Shown here in pieces: positions 40,762 through 51,453 of a stretch of DNA of 64,000 nt. The stretch covers positions 2,097,717 to 2,161,716 of the forward strand of contig OZ038321.1 in assembly GCA_964035795.1 (NCBI GenBank), written 5' to 3'. Below the pieces are notes generated by a model that saw only the letters and a program-made list of their open reading frames with translations, did no database searches and was not told the DNA's origin. The position numbers and the translations under genes were made by a program. The stretch's first letter is position 1, and the number at the start of each line of letters is the position of its first letter. This DNA comes from Pterobdella sp. o SKG-2022 (taxonomy: Eukaryota; Annelida; Clitellata; Hirudinida; Piscicolidae).

Positions 40762-43700
40762 GGACTGTATATTTTCTAGGAAAGCCATACCTTCTGCCCA
40801 TAGGTTTTTAGATTACTGTGAGGGTTTGGGTAATTTATTTCTTCAAACCAACATGGGTACTTATGTGCTTATGTTGGTTTATTTGAAATCTAATATTAGT
40901 AATTTGATGTTAATATTTATTTATTGAAAATTTTCATTTAAAAGTTAATACGGGCATTTATATACTTTTGTTTATTCATTCAAAATATTTTTCACAAAAT
41001 AATTTCAATGCCTCAATGCCTTTGATTATTTTTTGCAAAGAGACTTTGTACATCTTTTTCTAATGTAGGCTCCACATGAAAATCTTCATAATCAGTATTG
41101 ATTCGAATAAATAAAGTATTACACTTCTCTGATTGATAATAAGATTTGAAATATAACAAAATAACTCTAAGAAAATTGAATTATCAAACATAAAAAAATT
41201 TTAAATTTCATTTTAATTTTTTTCAAGTGGAACTCTGAATTTAATAGACTTCATCAAAGATTTCATCATTAAGCATCCATGTTTATTTATTAATATCCAT
41301 TTTAGGATTGATTAATCATATATATTTTACACATAAGAAAAGACTAAGTTCGAAAAGGATGTCATCACTAGATTTCTGTTCACATACAGACAAGGGTTCT
41401 CTCCAATTGGTTAGATTTTTCTCACATCAACCAATCATTTTGTCATAATCATTTCCACCAAAGAAACAATAATATTTCTTTGTTTAATTAATTTTTAAAT
41501 TTTTTGGAGACATCTTAATGTACTTTTAAGCAATATCAATGAACATCAAGGTCGATATTATGAGAAAAAATTATAGTACATTTTTTAGCAAAGAAGCTAA
41601 AGTTTTCGGTAAGTATAGCTTTACTATAATACGTTAGCATTTATCACTCTATTAAGCATGTTTTTCCAGAATTTGTCATCAACTTTTTAGTCAAAAGTTC
41701 ATCAACTCTCAAAAGTTATTATTATCAAAACTTATGAATCATCATCATCACTAGTACATATGAATCATCATTATCATTAGAACATATGAATCATTGTCAG
41801 GTGATCCGGAAATGACGTCAGACCAGGGCTGGGGCTGCATGTTGAGGTGTGGTCAAATGTTACTCGCCCATGCCCTCATATGTTCCCATCTTAGTAGAGG
41901 TTTTTTATTTTTATTATTTTATTGTGAATATTATTATTGTTATTATTTTATTCTTATATCTTTATTTTTTTTTTTTTTATTATCTTTGTCATTATTACTC
42001 AATTTTTTATTCTTTTTTTATATCATTTTTTTGATACAGAATAAGAGTCTCATAAAAAGCAATTTAATTAAAATAAACACCCTTTGTTTCAATATTCATC
42101 CATTAAAAAACTCATTAATCAAAGATATATCTTCAAATTCTAGGGATTAAGCATTTTATCAAATAATCTCTTTGATATTACCACTAAGTTTTTTGTAAGT
42201 TGAACTCACATTATCAATACGCATTATCTAAATATTTTTCTATCAAAACTTCTCTATATAAACCCCGTGTCAAAACCAAATCTCAAGGCTTCACAGCTTC
42301 ACCATTAGGTTATAATCCAGCCTTTCTTTTTAAACTGATGATGAAGCTAAAATTTTCAAATCTTTTTTATAAATGAATTATATTTAACCAAGGTTTTTTA
42401 TTCGTGGTCATATTGTTGTTTTGTTTCTAGGTGTCTTATTATTCTTTTTTTTATTGTTCTTTTTCTTCTTGTTCTTTTGGGGGGTTTTTTTCTTGTGGTA
42501 GTTTTAACATTGGTTCGTTAAATGGGAAGAGTATGAAGCTGTGTGAAGAGTTGTTGAGGAGGGAGGTTGGTATTTGCTGCATCCAAGAAGTGAGGTGGAG
42601 AGGTATGGGTTTGAAATTGTTGGGTAGTTTAGGTAGAAGGTTTAAACTATGGTGGTCTGGTAATGAAGATAAGATAGGTGGTGTAGGAATATTATTTAGA
42701 GAGGATTTATGTATGAATGTTGTGAAAATAAATAGGATATCAGATAGGGTAATGGTAGTGGTAATTATTTTTGGCAAAAAGGTAGTAAGAAATGTTTGCG
42801 CGTATGCCCCACAATGTGGAAGATCGATGAGTAAAAAGAAGAAGTTTTATGAGGAGATGGCAAGAGGGTGTGAAGTGGAAAATGCAAATGAAGTTTTGAT
42901 TTGCTTAGAAGACTTCAATGGACACATTGGCAAAAAGGTTGATGGGTTTGAAGGTGTTCATGGAGGTTTTGAAATAGGCAAGAGAAACGTGGAGGGTAGA
43001 TTACTGTTAGAATTTGTGCTGAAAAAGGAATGTGTGTGGGTAAATAGTTGGTTTAAAAAGAAGGATAATAAGGTTACTTTTAATGGAGGGTGCAGTGGGA
43101 CTGAAATAGATTTTGTGTTGATAAGAGGGAGGCAGAAGAATTTTTTGAAGGATGTAAGAGTAATTGAAAGATTCTAACTATAGCAAAAGGATACTGATTG
43201 TTATTATCATCAATATCTTTTCCATTATTATCATCAATATCTTTTTCATTATTATCAGTAATATTATTATTATTGTTGTTCTTATTCTTGCGCCTCTGCA
43301 GCAAACCCAGTTTTCAAACTGTTAGCCTTGCACATGACAAAACAATAATAATCATCATCATTATCATCACCACCCCCACAGACTGGCTTTGGGACTACAC
43401 CCTCAAACCAGCCAACGTCAAATCCACCGCAGCCCTTAACAACCTTCACACCTACCACAACATTCTGAGATCCTTCCTTGATAAGCTGGATGCTCCTTAC
43501 TCTGTCCATAGACTCTGCATGTGGGGGGAGGGTGATGGTGGTGGTGATAATGATAATAGTAGTAATAATAATAATGGTAATAATAATAAAGAATAAAAAT
43601 AATAATAAGTATAGTGGTATTAACAACAAAAATAGAATCACAAAAAATAACAACAACCAGAATAGTAAAAAATAAGAACCAAATGATACTAAACATTAAT

Positions 43701-44407
43701 TGAAATGGCAAAAAATAATAATAATAATGACAAAATTAATAATAATAAAATTAATAAAAATGATAATAATAATAGTGTGAAAAAATAATAATAATAATCT
43801 TTCTAGCGAGCATAGGATTGCTGGATGGCAAGCAGGTGGGGGAGTGGTATGGACCCAACACCATCGCTCACGTCCTCAAGTTGGTTCATTGGTCTGGCTG
43901 AATAATAATAATAAGGGAAATAATATTAATAATATTGGAATTATTTATGAAATTAGTAAGAATAATAATGATGATAATAAGAATAATAATAAAAATGATA
44001 ATAGTAATAATAGTGGAAATAATACTAATAATAAAAATAATAATCTAAAAAACAATATTAATAAAAATGGAAACAATAATATATTTTTTGTAAATTTTAC
44101 TGATAGCAATAATAATAAAAACAAAAATAATCCACCCCAGAAAGGCGTGTCAAAGAGACCCTTCCAACCGCATGCTAATCCACGTCTGCATGGACAACAC
44201 CGTCATTGTCAATGATATATGTAGATTGTTTTTGTTATTATTATTATTATTTTTTTGTTCTTGTTATTGTTGTTGTTATTAATATTTTTGTTATTTTCAT
44301 TATTGTTATTGTTTTTGTTATTTCTATTATTCTTGTTGTTTTTATTGTTTTTGTTATTGATGTTATTATTTTTTTTATTTTTAATATCTTTATTATTATC
44401 ATTATTA

Positions 44408-44464
<57 letters not shown>

Positions 44465-46717
44465 TTTGATGCTGATCCACGTCCGCATGGATAAAACTAA
44501 CATCGTCAAGGATATGTTAGCTATTGTTGTTATTTTTGTTTTTTTTATTGTTATTGTTATTTTTATTATTATCGTTGTTATTTTTGTTCTCGTTATTGTT
44601 ATAGTTGTTATTATTATCATTCTTGTTTTTGTTACATTCTTGATATTATTTCTATTACTGTTACCGGTATTGCTACTGTTAAAATCTCGTTATTATTATT
44701 ATTATCATTACCATCATTATAACCATCATCACCATTATTATTATTATTATTATTATTCTTCAAAAGTGGACTTATGCAAGAGTCAAGACAGCGGCAAGAA
44801 CTCAACTTGGAGGTCATTGCTACTCATCATTCCTCTCAGACTGGGAGTGTCCAACATGAATGATACCTACTACAAGCCGCTCAAGGTTTGTTATTATTAT
44901 TGCTATTAGTATTATAATTTTTGATATTATTGTTTTTATCATTAATTATTATTTCGTAAGTTTAATTAAAATTTTGTCTACGTGTTCTTATGAATCCTCA
45001 CAATCTGAAGTTTTTACTTTAGTTTACAAAAGGACATACGATGTTTCTAAAATCTAATATTATTATTTTTATTATTATTGTTGTTGTTGTTACTATTAAA
45101 TAATGATGGTTTTTTTGCTCATAATATTACTAATAGTTGTGCTAACTTTTTTTGCCAATGAACCACTATTTTTGCATAATAAGATAATATATTAAAGCAA
45201 AAACTAACATACTAAATAAATAATCAATTAGCTAACTAATTATTTTCTATATAACCATTAAACTAACTAACCCATCAGACAGTCATTCAAATGAAAAAAT
45301 AACTATAAATAATCATTCTACTAACTGACAAATCAAACAGCTATCCAAGCAGAAATAATAATAATAATAATAATTTTTTTATAAGATTAATAGTAATTAT
45401 ACTAACTTTTTTGCTAACGACTATTTAAATAACCATCCAACTAACTTCCCAATTAATTAAGTCGACCATTAGATCTCCTCTATCTGAGGTTTCGGTTGTG
45501 CAATTGATTGGTTTCACAGGGCGCTACTCCATGTGTTAATGTAATCAATTAATCAGTTAATTAACTAGCAAACATTCATTATTTAACACTGATTTTAGAC
45601 GTTCTTCGAGCTCAGACAGAGTGTGGGTGTGTTGGGTGGAAGACCCAATAATGCTTACTGGTTTGTTGGATATTCAGGTGCGTGTGTCTGTGTTTGTTGT
45701 TTTTTTAGTTTTTATTTTATGCCTGTTTTTTGTTCGTTTGTTTTATGTTTGCTAGTTTCAATTTTTTTAAATGTTTTATTTGTCGTTTTCAATCAATTTT
45801 TTAAAATCTCATACAATAATAGTAACAAAACTAAAAATAATAACAACAATATAACCAACACTAAGCAGATGATTATCTCTTGTATTTGGACCCCCATGTA
45901 GTGCAGGCAGTCTGCGACGAAAACAACATGCACTCTACCTTCCACGTCACATCTCCTTGCCACATCCATGTGTCGCAGCTTGATCCTTCCATTGCTGCGG
46001 TGAATGGAGTTTTAGAAAGTATGTAATTAAGAAAGCAAGAAAGTAAGTAAGTAAATTAATATTCAATATAAAAATTGAGTCTATAAAATATCATTCTAAA
46101 AATTCTGAACACTCAACAATATATTCTACCCCGCAGGGCTTCGTATGCACAAGCGAGCAGGACTTCACAGATCTAATAGACAGCTTTAAGAAACAGATTC
46201 TCAACGATTCAAAAAGCGCAGCCTTTGAAGTCCACACCGCACGACCTTCTCATTTGACCTGCCACAGCTGTGTCTTCACCATGCCTTCCACCAGTTTCGC
46301 CGCAGCTGATTCGGCCGATGGAGACTCGCGCAGTAGGACTGACCCCTTGAACGGTTTAGTTTTGTTTTTTTTTTCAATTTTTTTTGTGGTTGAAGGAGAG
46401 TTTTCAAGTTCTAGGTTTTGTGTTTGGTAATATTTTTCTTTTTTTTTTTGAATTTAGGGATTTTATGTTGATATGGAGGTTAAATCTATTTGAGTTTTTA
46501 ATACATTTATTTATATAAGGTTACAAAATTATAAGTATTAATAATATTCAAACTTGATACTTTTATTTGAACTTGTGGTACTGAATAAAGTATATTTTTA
46601 AAATTTCATCAACTTTTTGAACACTAAATTAACTTTCAATACTTAAACTTCATAAAAATTTTTCCCACAGATTTTGAAATTGTTAATTGTGAAGACGAGT
46701 TTGAATTCATAGAATAA
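40762..46717 (+). CDS. ATG4: ATG4-type autophagy cysteine protease (first exon missing)
   Basis: ATG4 cleaves ATG8/LC3/GABARAP-family proteins before and after lipidation in the cytoplasm. Exons: 40762-40803 (TVYFLGKPY), 41338-41409 (FTYRQGFSPIG), 41801-41899, 43382-43531, 43816 to about 43883, about 44141-44220, 44767-44885, 45599-45677, 45866-45999, 46137-46353, 46671-46717. Joins agree in phase except 43883 to 44141, where neither the donor nor the acceptor is settled. Catalytic Cys is in TSDQGWGCMLRCGQ (exon 3). Asp and His are in LLYLDPHVVQ (exon 9). WYGPNTIAHVLK, MDNTVIVNDI, LLLIIPLRLG and GGRPNNAYWFVGYS are also family signatures. The tail DFEIVNCEDEFEFIE contains an FEIV motif like the LC3-interacting motif at ATG4 C termini. 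Wording of the motifs is nearer ATG4A/B than C/D. About 370 residues are covered. Introns carry a LINE endonuclease, a SINE core and long trinucleotide tracts. Confidence 0.95.
42180..42222. repeat. Fragment of family 1 element in an ATG4 intron
   Basis: CACTAAGTTTTTTGTAAGTT followed by GAACTCACATTATCAATACG matches the family 1 core with a few changes. Confidence 0.5.
42431..43177 (+). mobile_element. LINE endonuclease domain (craniofacial-development-protein-2-like), intronic
   Basis: Recognisable homology starts near 42500 with FNIGSLNGKS. It continues with VGICCIQEVRWRGMG (catalytic Glu), LWWSGNEDKIGGVGILF, NVCAYAPQCGRS, EDFNGHIGKKVDGFEGVHGG, GKRNVEGRLLLEF and TEIDFVLIRGR. This is the endonuclease of an RTE/CR1-like non-LTR retrotransposon, with no internal stop. 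One key position is changed: the usual GDFN reads EDFN. The frame stops at 43175-43177 right after the domain, and no reverse transcriptase follows. The first ~20 residues, rich in Ser/Phe/Cys, are not part of the domain. It lies in the ATG4 intron between 41899 and 43382 in the same orientation. It is G-rich and C-poor on the plus strand, unlike both the ATG4 exons and the AT-rich intron. Confidence 0.9.
43190..44765. repeat. Trinucleotide tracts in ATG4 introns, switching strand
   Basis: The introns on both sides of the exons at 43816-43883 and 44141-44220 are made of AAT/TTA repeats. 43190-43300 is TTATTATC-like. 43550-43800 and 43895-44130 are AATAATAAT-like. 44225-44465 and 44515-44760 are TTATTATTG-like, including a long pure stretch at 44405-44461. 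The apparent open frames over these tracts encode only Asn, Ile, Leu or Tyr runs and are not genes. Confidence 0.9.
44469..44525 (+). pseudogene. Decayed duplicate of an ATG4 exon
   Basis: GATGCTGATCCACGTCCGCA, then TGGATAAAACTAACATCGTC, closely repeats GCATGCTAATCCACGTCTGC and TGGACAACACCGTCATTGTC of the exon at 44141-44220, 282 bases upstream. The translations are MLIHVRMDKTNIVKDM and MLIHVCMDNTVIVNDI. The upstream copy keeps the conserved MDNTV. The downstream copy has lost it and also lacks a donor in the right phase. It is therefore more likely a dead tandem copy than an alternative exon. Confidence 0.7.
45461..45535 (-). repeat. SINE core without head, in an ATG4 intron
   Basis: Read on the minus strand it gives CATGGAGTAGCGCCCTGTGA, CAATCAATTGCACAACCGAA and the GTCGAC end of body A. 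It ends 63 bases before the acceptor of the exon at 45599. Confidence 0.8.
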
Positions 46718-47362
46718 AAAAATAGAAAAATCATAAATAATAACAATGAATTTGTTATTATTGAATAATGAACGACATTAACTTTCTTATATTTCGCTCT
46801 AAAATCCGTGGTGGACTGTCTTTTTCAGCCAAGCTTTATTTGCTCTTAAATTTTATTTTATTTATTGTTTTTTTTTTATTATTTTTATTTTTTGTTATTG
46901 TTATTTCTTTTATTTTTTTATTTTTTCTTCAATTTTTTTTCATTTTTGTTATTTTTTATTATTTTATTTTCTACTAATTTCTTTTATTATTATTCATATT
47001 TCACACTTCTTATATCCATATAATTGAATTTTTGATACTAATTTCACCATTTGATTGCTGCTTCATGAACCATCAAATCCACCACCAATCTCTTTTTTCC
47101 ATATAATGATTACCATTATAAGCATATTTATAAAAACTAATATTTCTCATCAGATTCCCAATATATTCTTGTAAATTATCATCTTGTAACTTTTTGAATT
47201 TAAAAAACATGATCAAGTCTGAATTTTTTTTCTTTTTTTGTACATTTAAGATAATTTTCTCCTTCTCACCTCTACAGTCTTCACCATTATAACAATCATT
47301 ATAATTTTAAAATTGTTTATCATATATCCTATCAATTATGCTCATTACTATGAGTATCATAG

Positions 47363-47431
47363 CCCACATGAAGTGGCGCTCTGTGACAGTTATCAATTGC
47401 GCAAGTGAACCCCTAGTTAGGGGCGGCTAAT
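47363..47431 (+). repeat. Diverged SINE core without head
   Basis: CCCACATGAAGTGGCGCTCT, then TCAATTGCGCAAGTGAACCC and TAGTTAGGGGCGGCTAATC match the body A core with several substitutions and a small deletion. Confidence 0.7.
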
Positions 47432-47799
47432 CTTTAGTATATATTTTTAATCATCTATCGATGATGTTCTTCTACCAATCTTATTTGATTATTATATATA
47501 TATCAATTAAATAAATCTATTAATTGCATTTGATTATTATTTTTATTATTGTTGTTATTTTTTTTGTTTTGACGCTGTTTCGTATTAAAGATTGTTGAGC
47601 CAATGAAGATAGTGTATGATGTCATTAATAAAAAAAGAATTTTTCCTTATTTTTTTAATGTCATTAAAAAAAAAAGTTTTTTATTTCTCAATGCCATTGA
47701 TCAAATTCTCTTTAAATCTTGCTCGTATCTCCATGTGTAAGATTATCTTTTAAACATTTTCAAAATGCAAACGTTTTCAGAGGTTTTCTGAAGTCTACA

Positions 47800-47897
47800 A
47801 AGCTTTTCGTAAGTTGAACTCACATTGTCAAGTTAAGGTGGCAGATATTGGTGCCTCCTTGATAATGTTAGCTCAACTTACGAAAAGCTTCGCGGGC
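47800..47897. repeat. Family 1 palindromic element (hairpin)
   Basis: The left arm AAGCTTTTCGTAAGTTGAAC and CACATTGTCAAG are repeated inverted as CTTGATAATG and AGCTCAACTTACGAAAAGCT after a centre containing GGCAGATATTGGTGCC. The whole piece could fold into one long hairpin. It carries the clearest copy of the family core. Confidence 0.8.
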
Positions 47898-48927
47898 TTG
47901 AATAAACTTCGAAAATTGTTTTGATTGTTTGTTATGTTTGGAAGATTAAAATCTTCAAACCTCGTTATGCCTAGCGTTAGAGTATTCCTGTGCTCTTGAA
48001 ACTCCTTGGGTTAAACTTCATAAATTATCATTATTTAACAGTTTTGTTAACGTGAACTTATAAATTTGAAAAAAAAAATTTTTTTATCCAAAGTTTAAAT
48101 ATATTCATTTTGATCTTATCTAGTGGATAAGTTCAAAATAATTCTTATATGTAATAATTCTCAATTTATTTATTGATTTATAACTGAATCATGGACTTTA
48201 AAAATATAATCTCCGATAACAGGCCACCCTTACTTTCGTTTGAAAACGCCAAAATGCTTGAAAAAATTTCCATTTGATCTTTTGTCGAGGTTTTTTAAAA
48301 TATAAAGCATAATAAGATTAAGTGTGGTTTCTCTAGAAATGAATGTATTTTTCGAGTCCAGAAAAGCTCCAAACTAAAAAAAAATTGGATCAAAAACCAA
48401 ATAATTACACTAAGCTTTTCGTAATTCAGTTTAAAAAGTGTTAGATTCAAAATGTTTTTGTAATAGGCTAGTTTAGTTATTTTAAAAATACTTCAGTCTT
48501 TTAAATAATTAACCTCATAAATATGACTCATAAAAACACAACAATAATCTTTTATTTATTTTCCTATATCCTCAGATAACAATAGTTACTATAGAAAATA
48601 TATGGATAAGTATTATTAAAAGTGCAATTTTTAACACCTATAAAAAAAAGCTTTGTCAATAAAAAATGTAAAATATTAACGTGTATTTTTATTTTGAACA
48701 ATATAAAAAAAGTTTTATATAGCTTATATTACCCATCATATCTGTATTCTTCACTGCTGAAATTCCCTGAGTTTTTCATTTCATAAAATTCCTTTTAAAG
48801 ATTGTCACTAAAATCAAAAATAATATACATGAAACCAACAAATTTGATAGTATGGGAAACAATCACTAAGTATTTTGCATACTAAACTCACAGCTTTTTG
48901 TGTGGAAATCTTAAAAAAAAAAAATAT

Positions 48928-49089
48928 GTCGACCATTTGATCGCCTCTCTCTGGGGTTTTCGGTTGCGCAATTGATTGGTTCCACAGGGCGTTACTCTAT
49001 GTGCACTACTAATTGTCGGCCCACGCGGGATTGAACCCGGTAACTAGATAATTATTCTAATGCTCTACAAGCTGAGCTATACTGGCCGA
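48928..49089 (-). repeat. tRNA-derived SINE, body A, full length
   Basis: On the minus strand the head reads CGGCCAGTATAGCTCAGCTT (A box) and CCGGGTTCAATCCCGCGTGG (B box), ending GGCCGACA. The core with CAATCAATTGCGCAACCGAA and GGCGATCAAATGGTCGAC follows. Acceptor-like ends (CGGCC and GGCCG) can pair. Next to its 5' side lies TTATTAACCTAATACACGAA and the recurring CAAACACAAAGTATTTATTA. Confidence 0.88.
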
Positions 49090-49246
49090 TCTCACATTAC
49101 TGTGATAATAACATAAGATTTCCTACAAAATACTTCGTGTATTAGGTTAATAAATACTTTGTGTTTGTCTCCCTCATAATTCATAATAAAGTCTTATATT
49201 AAAATATTCCTAATATACCCTTATGTTAAAACAATTGTTTAAGGAT

Positions 49247-49290
49247 TATCATCACCACCATCATCATCATCACCACCACCATCATCATCA
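49247..49290. repeat. (CAT/CAC)n microsatellite
   Basis: Imperfect CATCACCACCATCATCATCA units, 44 bases. Confidence 0.9.
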
Positions 49291-49467
49291 GGAAACCCTC
49301 ACGATGAAATAATTGATACAACGATATAACAGACATAGTGGATCCTAAAGATATAACAATACATAGCAAACCATAGAGACAAACATACAAAGAGCATCAA
49401 TATAAACCCCAATGATAAAAAAACAAAACATCCTCATATGAGCTCTCATGACAAGCAACTGAGAGCA

Positions 49468-49562
49468 TTATTGGTAGTATGAGTCGAAAGAGAGGTGATG
49501 TACGTTGAAAGCGTCTGACTGGAAAACGTGCCTGCGGCCATATTGGTCTGTGTGTGTGTGTG

Positions 49563-49600
<38 letters not shown>

Positions 49601-51042
49601 AGGTTTATTACTGTTGTTAGTTTCATTATTGTAGTTGTTATTAGTGTTAGTATTATTATTATTATTAGTATGTCCTTATCATAATAACAATTATTATTAC
49701 TATTGTTTTTAGTGTTATTAACATTGGTATAAGTTGTGTGAGATTAGCTTATTTAAATTCTTCAAGCCCAAAATAAATATTCAAATGAAAACACTTTTAG
49801 GAGTTTATTTTATTTCAGGAAGCTTTTTGTAAGATGAACTGACATTATCAAGTGGAGGTACAAATAATGTAAGTTCATTTTGAGAAAAATGATAAAATAA
49901 ACTCCTAAAATCGGTTTCATTTTAATAGATTACTTTAGTACTTAAATTTAAATATTTCAAGAGAAAACCACTTGAGTCAATTAATAGATTACTTAAACAT
50001 TTCAATAGAAAATCAATTGAGTCTATTAATAGTATCTCACCTTCATAATGATTATCATCGGCACAGTTATTTTGGGAAAGATCAGTTGCAGGTGTGCCTA
50101 AAAAAAGTTTAAAAATAAAAACAAAAAGAATAAAAATAATGAATTTATAGTTTAAATAGAATTAATTTATCTAAAAACTGCCTTAATTTGAAGTTAAAAA
50201 ATATGCAGCAAAAAAAAAAATAACAACAAAAATAACAAATCATTGATGATATTAGATTATACTGCTGTATACACCCCAGTAGCTGGGATTGACAGAAGTC
50301 AATAATAATAATAATGAGAATAATAATAATGAAAATAATAATATCAATAGCAATAATAATATTAATAATAACTATTATTATTATTATTATTGCATAGATA
50401 AATATAATCACCCCAATCTTCTTCTGTAGCCACATTATGGTGAATAACTGGCAGCACGAGTTCCAATTTTTTTTCTCTAACTTTAGAAATAATATTAATA
50501 GCAATAATAATGAGAATAGCAATAATAATAAGAATAATAGCAATAATATAAAAAATAATAGCAGTAATAAGAGAAATTTTAATAATAATGAAAAAGTTAA
50601 TAATAATAATGATGATGATGTTAACAAAAATAGCATAAACTACAACTAACTGTTGGGAAGGTTGTAGTCAGGATTGAATTGGCACGAGTCCTCATGGGCT
50701 TTGAGGGCATTCATGTTGACCACATGAAGTTTGTTGAATTTGCATGTGATCAAGTTGGCCATTTGAGGTTTTTGCTTAAAGTAGTTTTGAGAGGGAATTG
50801 TAGGAATGATTCGTGATCAGATTTTCGAGTGGTACATACAGGTTGAGAAAAACAATGTGAAATGGATATGAAGTTATATAAATTTTAATTAAGAAAAAAA
50901 CTTGAATCTTCACCTTTTTAATTTTTATCATGTGGTAGTTTATTTTTTTATACATCAATTGATGGGAGTAGGGTGGCTTGCAAAACGGGCAATCCACTAA
51001 ACTATCTGGTTCTGGAACCTGCTCGCTCTCGTAACTAAACAT
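49468..51042 (-). CDS. GTSF1-like protein with two CHHC zinc fingers
   Basis: Five exons, all joins in phase: 51042-50914, 50774-50651, 50474-50412, 50097-50041, 49547-49468, giving 150 residues. Finger 2 is C54-x5-H60-x9-H70-x3-C74 (CKFNKLHVVNMNALKAHEDS, then Cys), exactly the U11-48K/GTSF1 CHHC spacing. Finger 1 is C21-x5-H27-x9-H37-x3-I41, with the last Cys replaced by Ile. The ~12-residue link between them is like GTSF1. An acidic tail with EEDW follows, as in GTSF1/Asterix proteins, which work with PIWI proteins in piRNA-guided silencing, mostly in germ cells. The proposed start follows an acceptor-like CAAACAG, so a 5' non-coding exon is possible. The last intron ends in the (CA)n side of a TG microsatellite. 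Another CHHC family member, such as the U11-48K or tRNA methylase group, is less likely given the small size. Confidence 0.75.
49549..49598. repeat. (TG)n microsatellite
   Basis: About 50 bases of TG with one CG interruption. On the minus strand this (CA)n runs directly into the acceptor of the last exon of the GTSF1-like gene. Confidence 0.95.
49755..49925. repeat. Inverted-repeat element, family 1
   Basis: AATATTCAAATGAAAACACT, GGAGTTTATTTTATTTCA, GAAGCTTTTTGTAAGATGAA and ATTATCAAGTGGAGGTACAA follow the copy at 3430-3535 almost base for base. The right end repeats inverted as AAAATAAACTCCTAAAAT. It lies in the last intron of the GTSF1-like gene. Confidence 0.75.
50251..50303. repeat. Short foldback element, family 2
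   Basis: ATTAGATTATACTGCTGTAT, ACACCCCAGTAGCTGGGATT and GACAGAAGTCAATAAT resemble the copy at 6265-6332. It sits in the intron between exons 3 and 4 of the GTSF1-like gene, beside an AATAAT tract (50303-50360). Confidence 0.6.
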
Positions 51043-51453
51043 GTTCTGTTTGAAAAAATATTTCAAATATTTTAAACGAAGTAGAAAATACTAGTTTAAA
51101 TATTGTGTATATTGCATCATAGTATAAAATTTAGTTTAATTATTTTCGAATAAAGAAAATAAGAAGTTTCAAATTTTAGTTACCTTTTATTCAACAATTT
51201 CAAAAAACAAAGTAGACTGAAATAAAATTTTGGCTCAAAACTGGTGTAAAAGGAATTTTTAAAAAGGAAACTTAAACAAATTTGACTTCTTGAAAATTTC
51301 ACTTCTAGGCAACAAAATTTTACTCAAACTTTTTATGGAACAACTTTAAAACAAAAATTAAAAACTTATTATAAAAAAAAATAATTTTTAAAATTATCTA
51401 GATTTAAAACAAAATCGGTTTAAATATTTCAAGTTTAATGCAAAAACATTAAA

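Larger units (their letters stand above)
46718..49467. other. Intergenic stretch between two convergent genes, repeat-filled
   Basis: ATG4 ends at 46717 and the GTSF1-like gene ends at 49468 on the other strand. Between them are SINE pieces (47363-47431 and 48928-49089), a family 1 palindrome (47800-47897) and AT-rich DNA. At about 47997-48030 the words CTTGAAACTCCTTGGGTTAA echo the end of the LINE relic at 29668-29690. No gene was seen. Confidence 0.6.

Noticed and set aside
42451..42777. 108-codon minus-strand frame
   Set aside because: It is antisense to the LINE endonuclease and has no motif of its own.
43436..44620. Several Asn-, Ile-, Leu- or Tyr-rich frames on both strands in ATG4 introns
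   Set aside because: They follow the trinucleotide tracts; only the ATG4 exons inside are coding.
50145..50649. Frames of 70-163 codons over AAT/TTA tracts in the GTSF1-like introns
   Set aside because: Low-complexity translations; the real exon at 50412-50474 lies in another frame.
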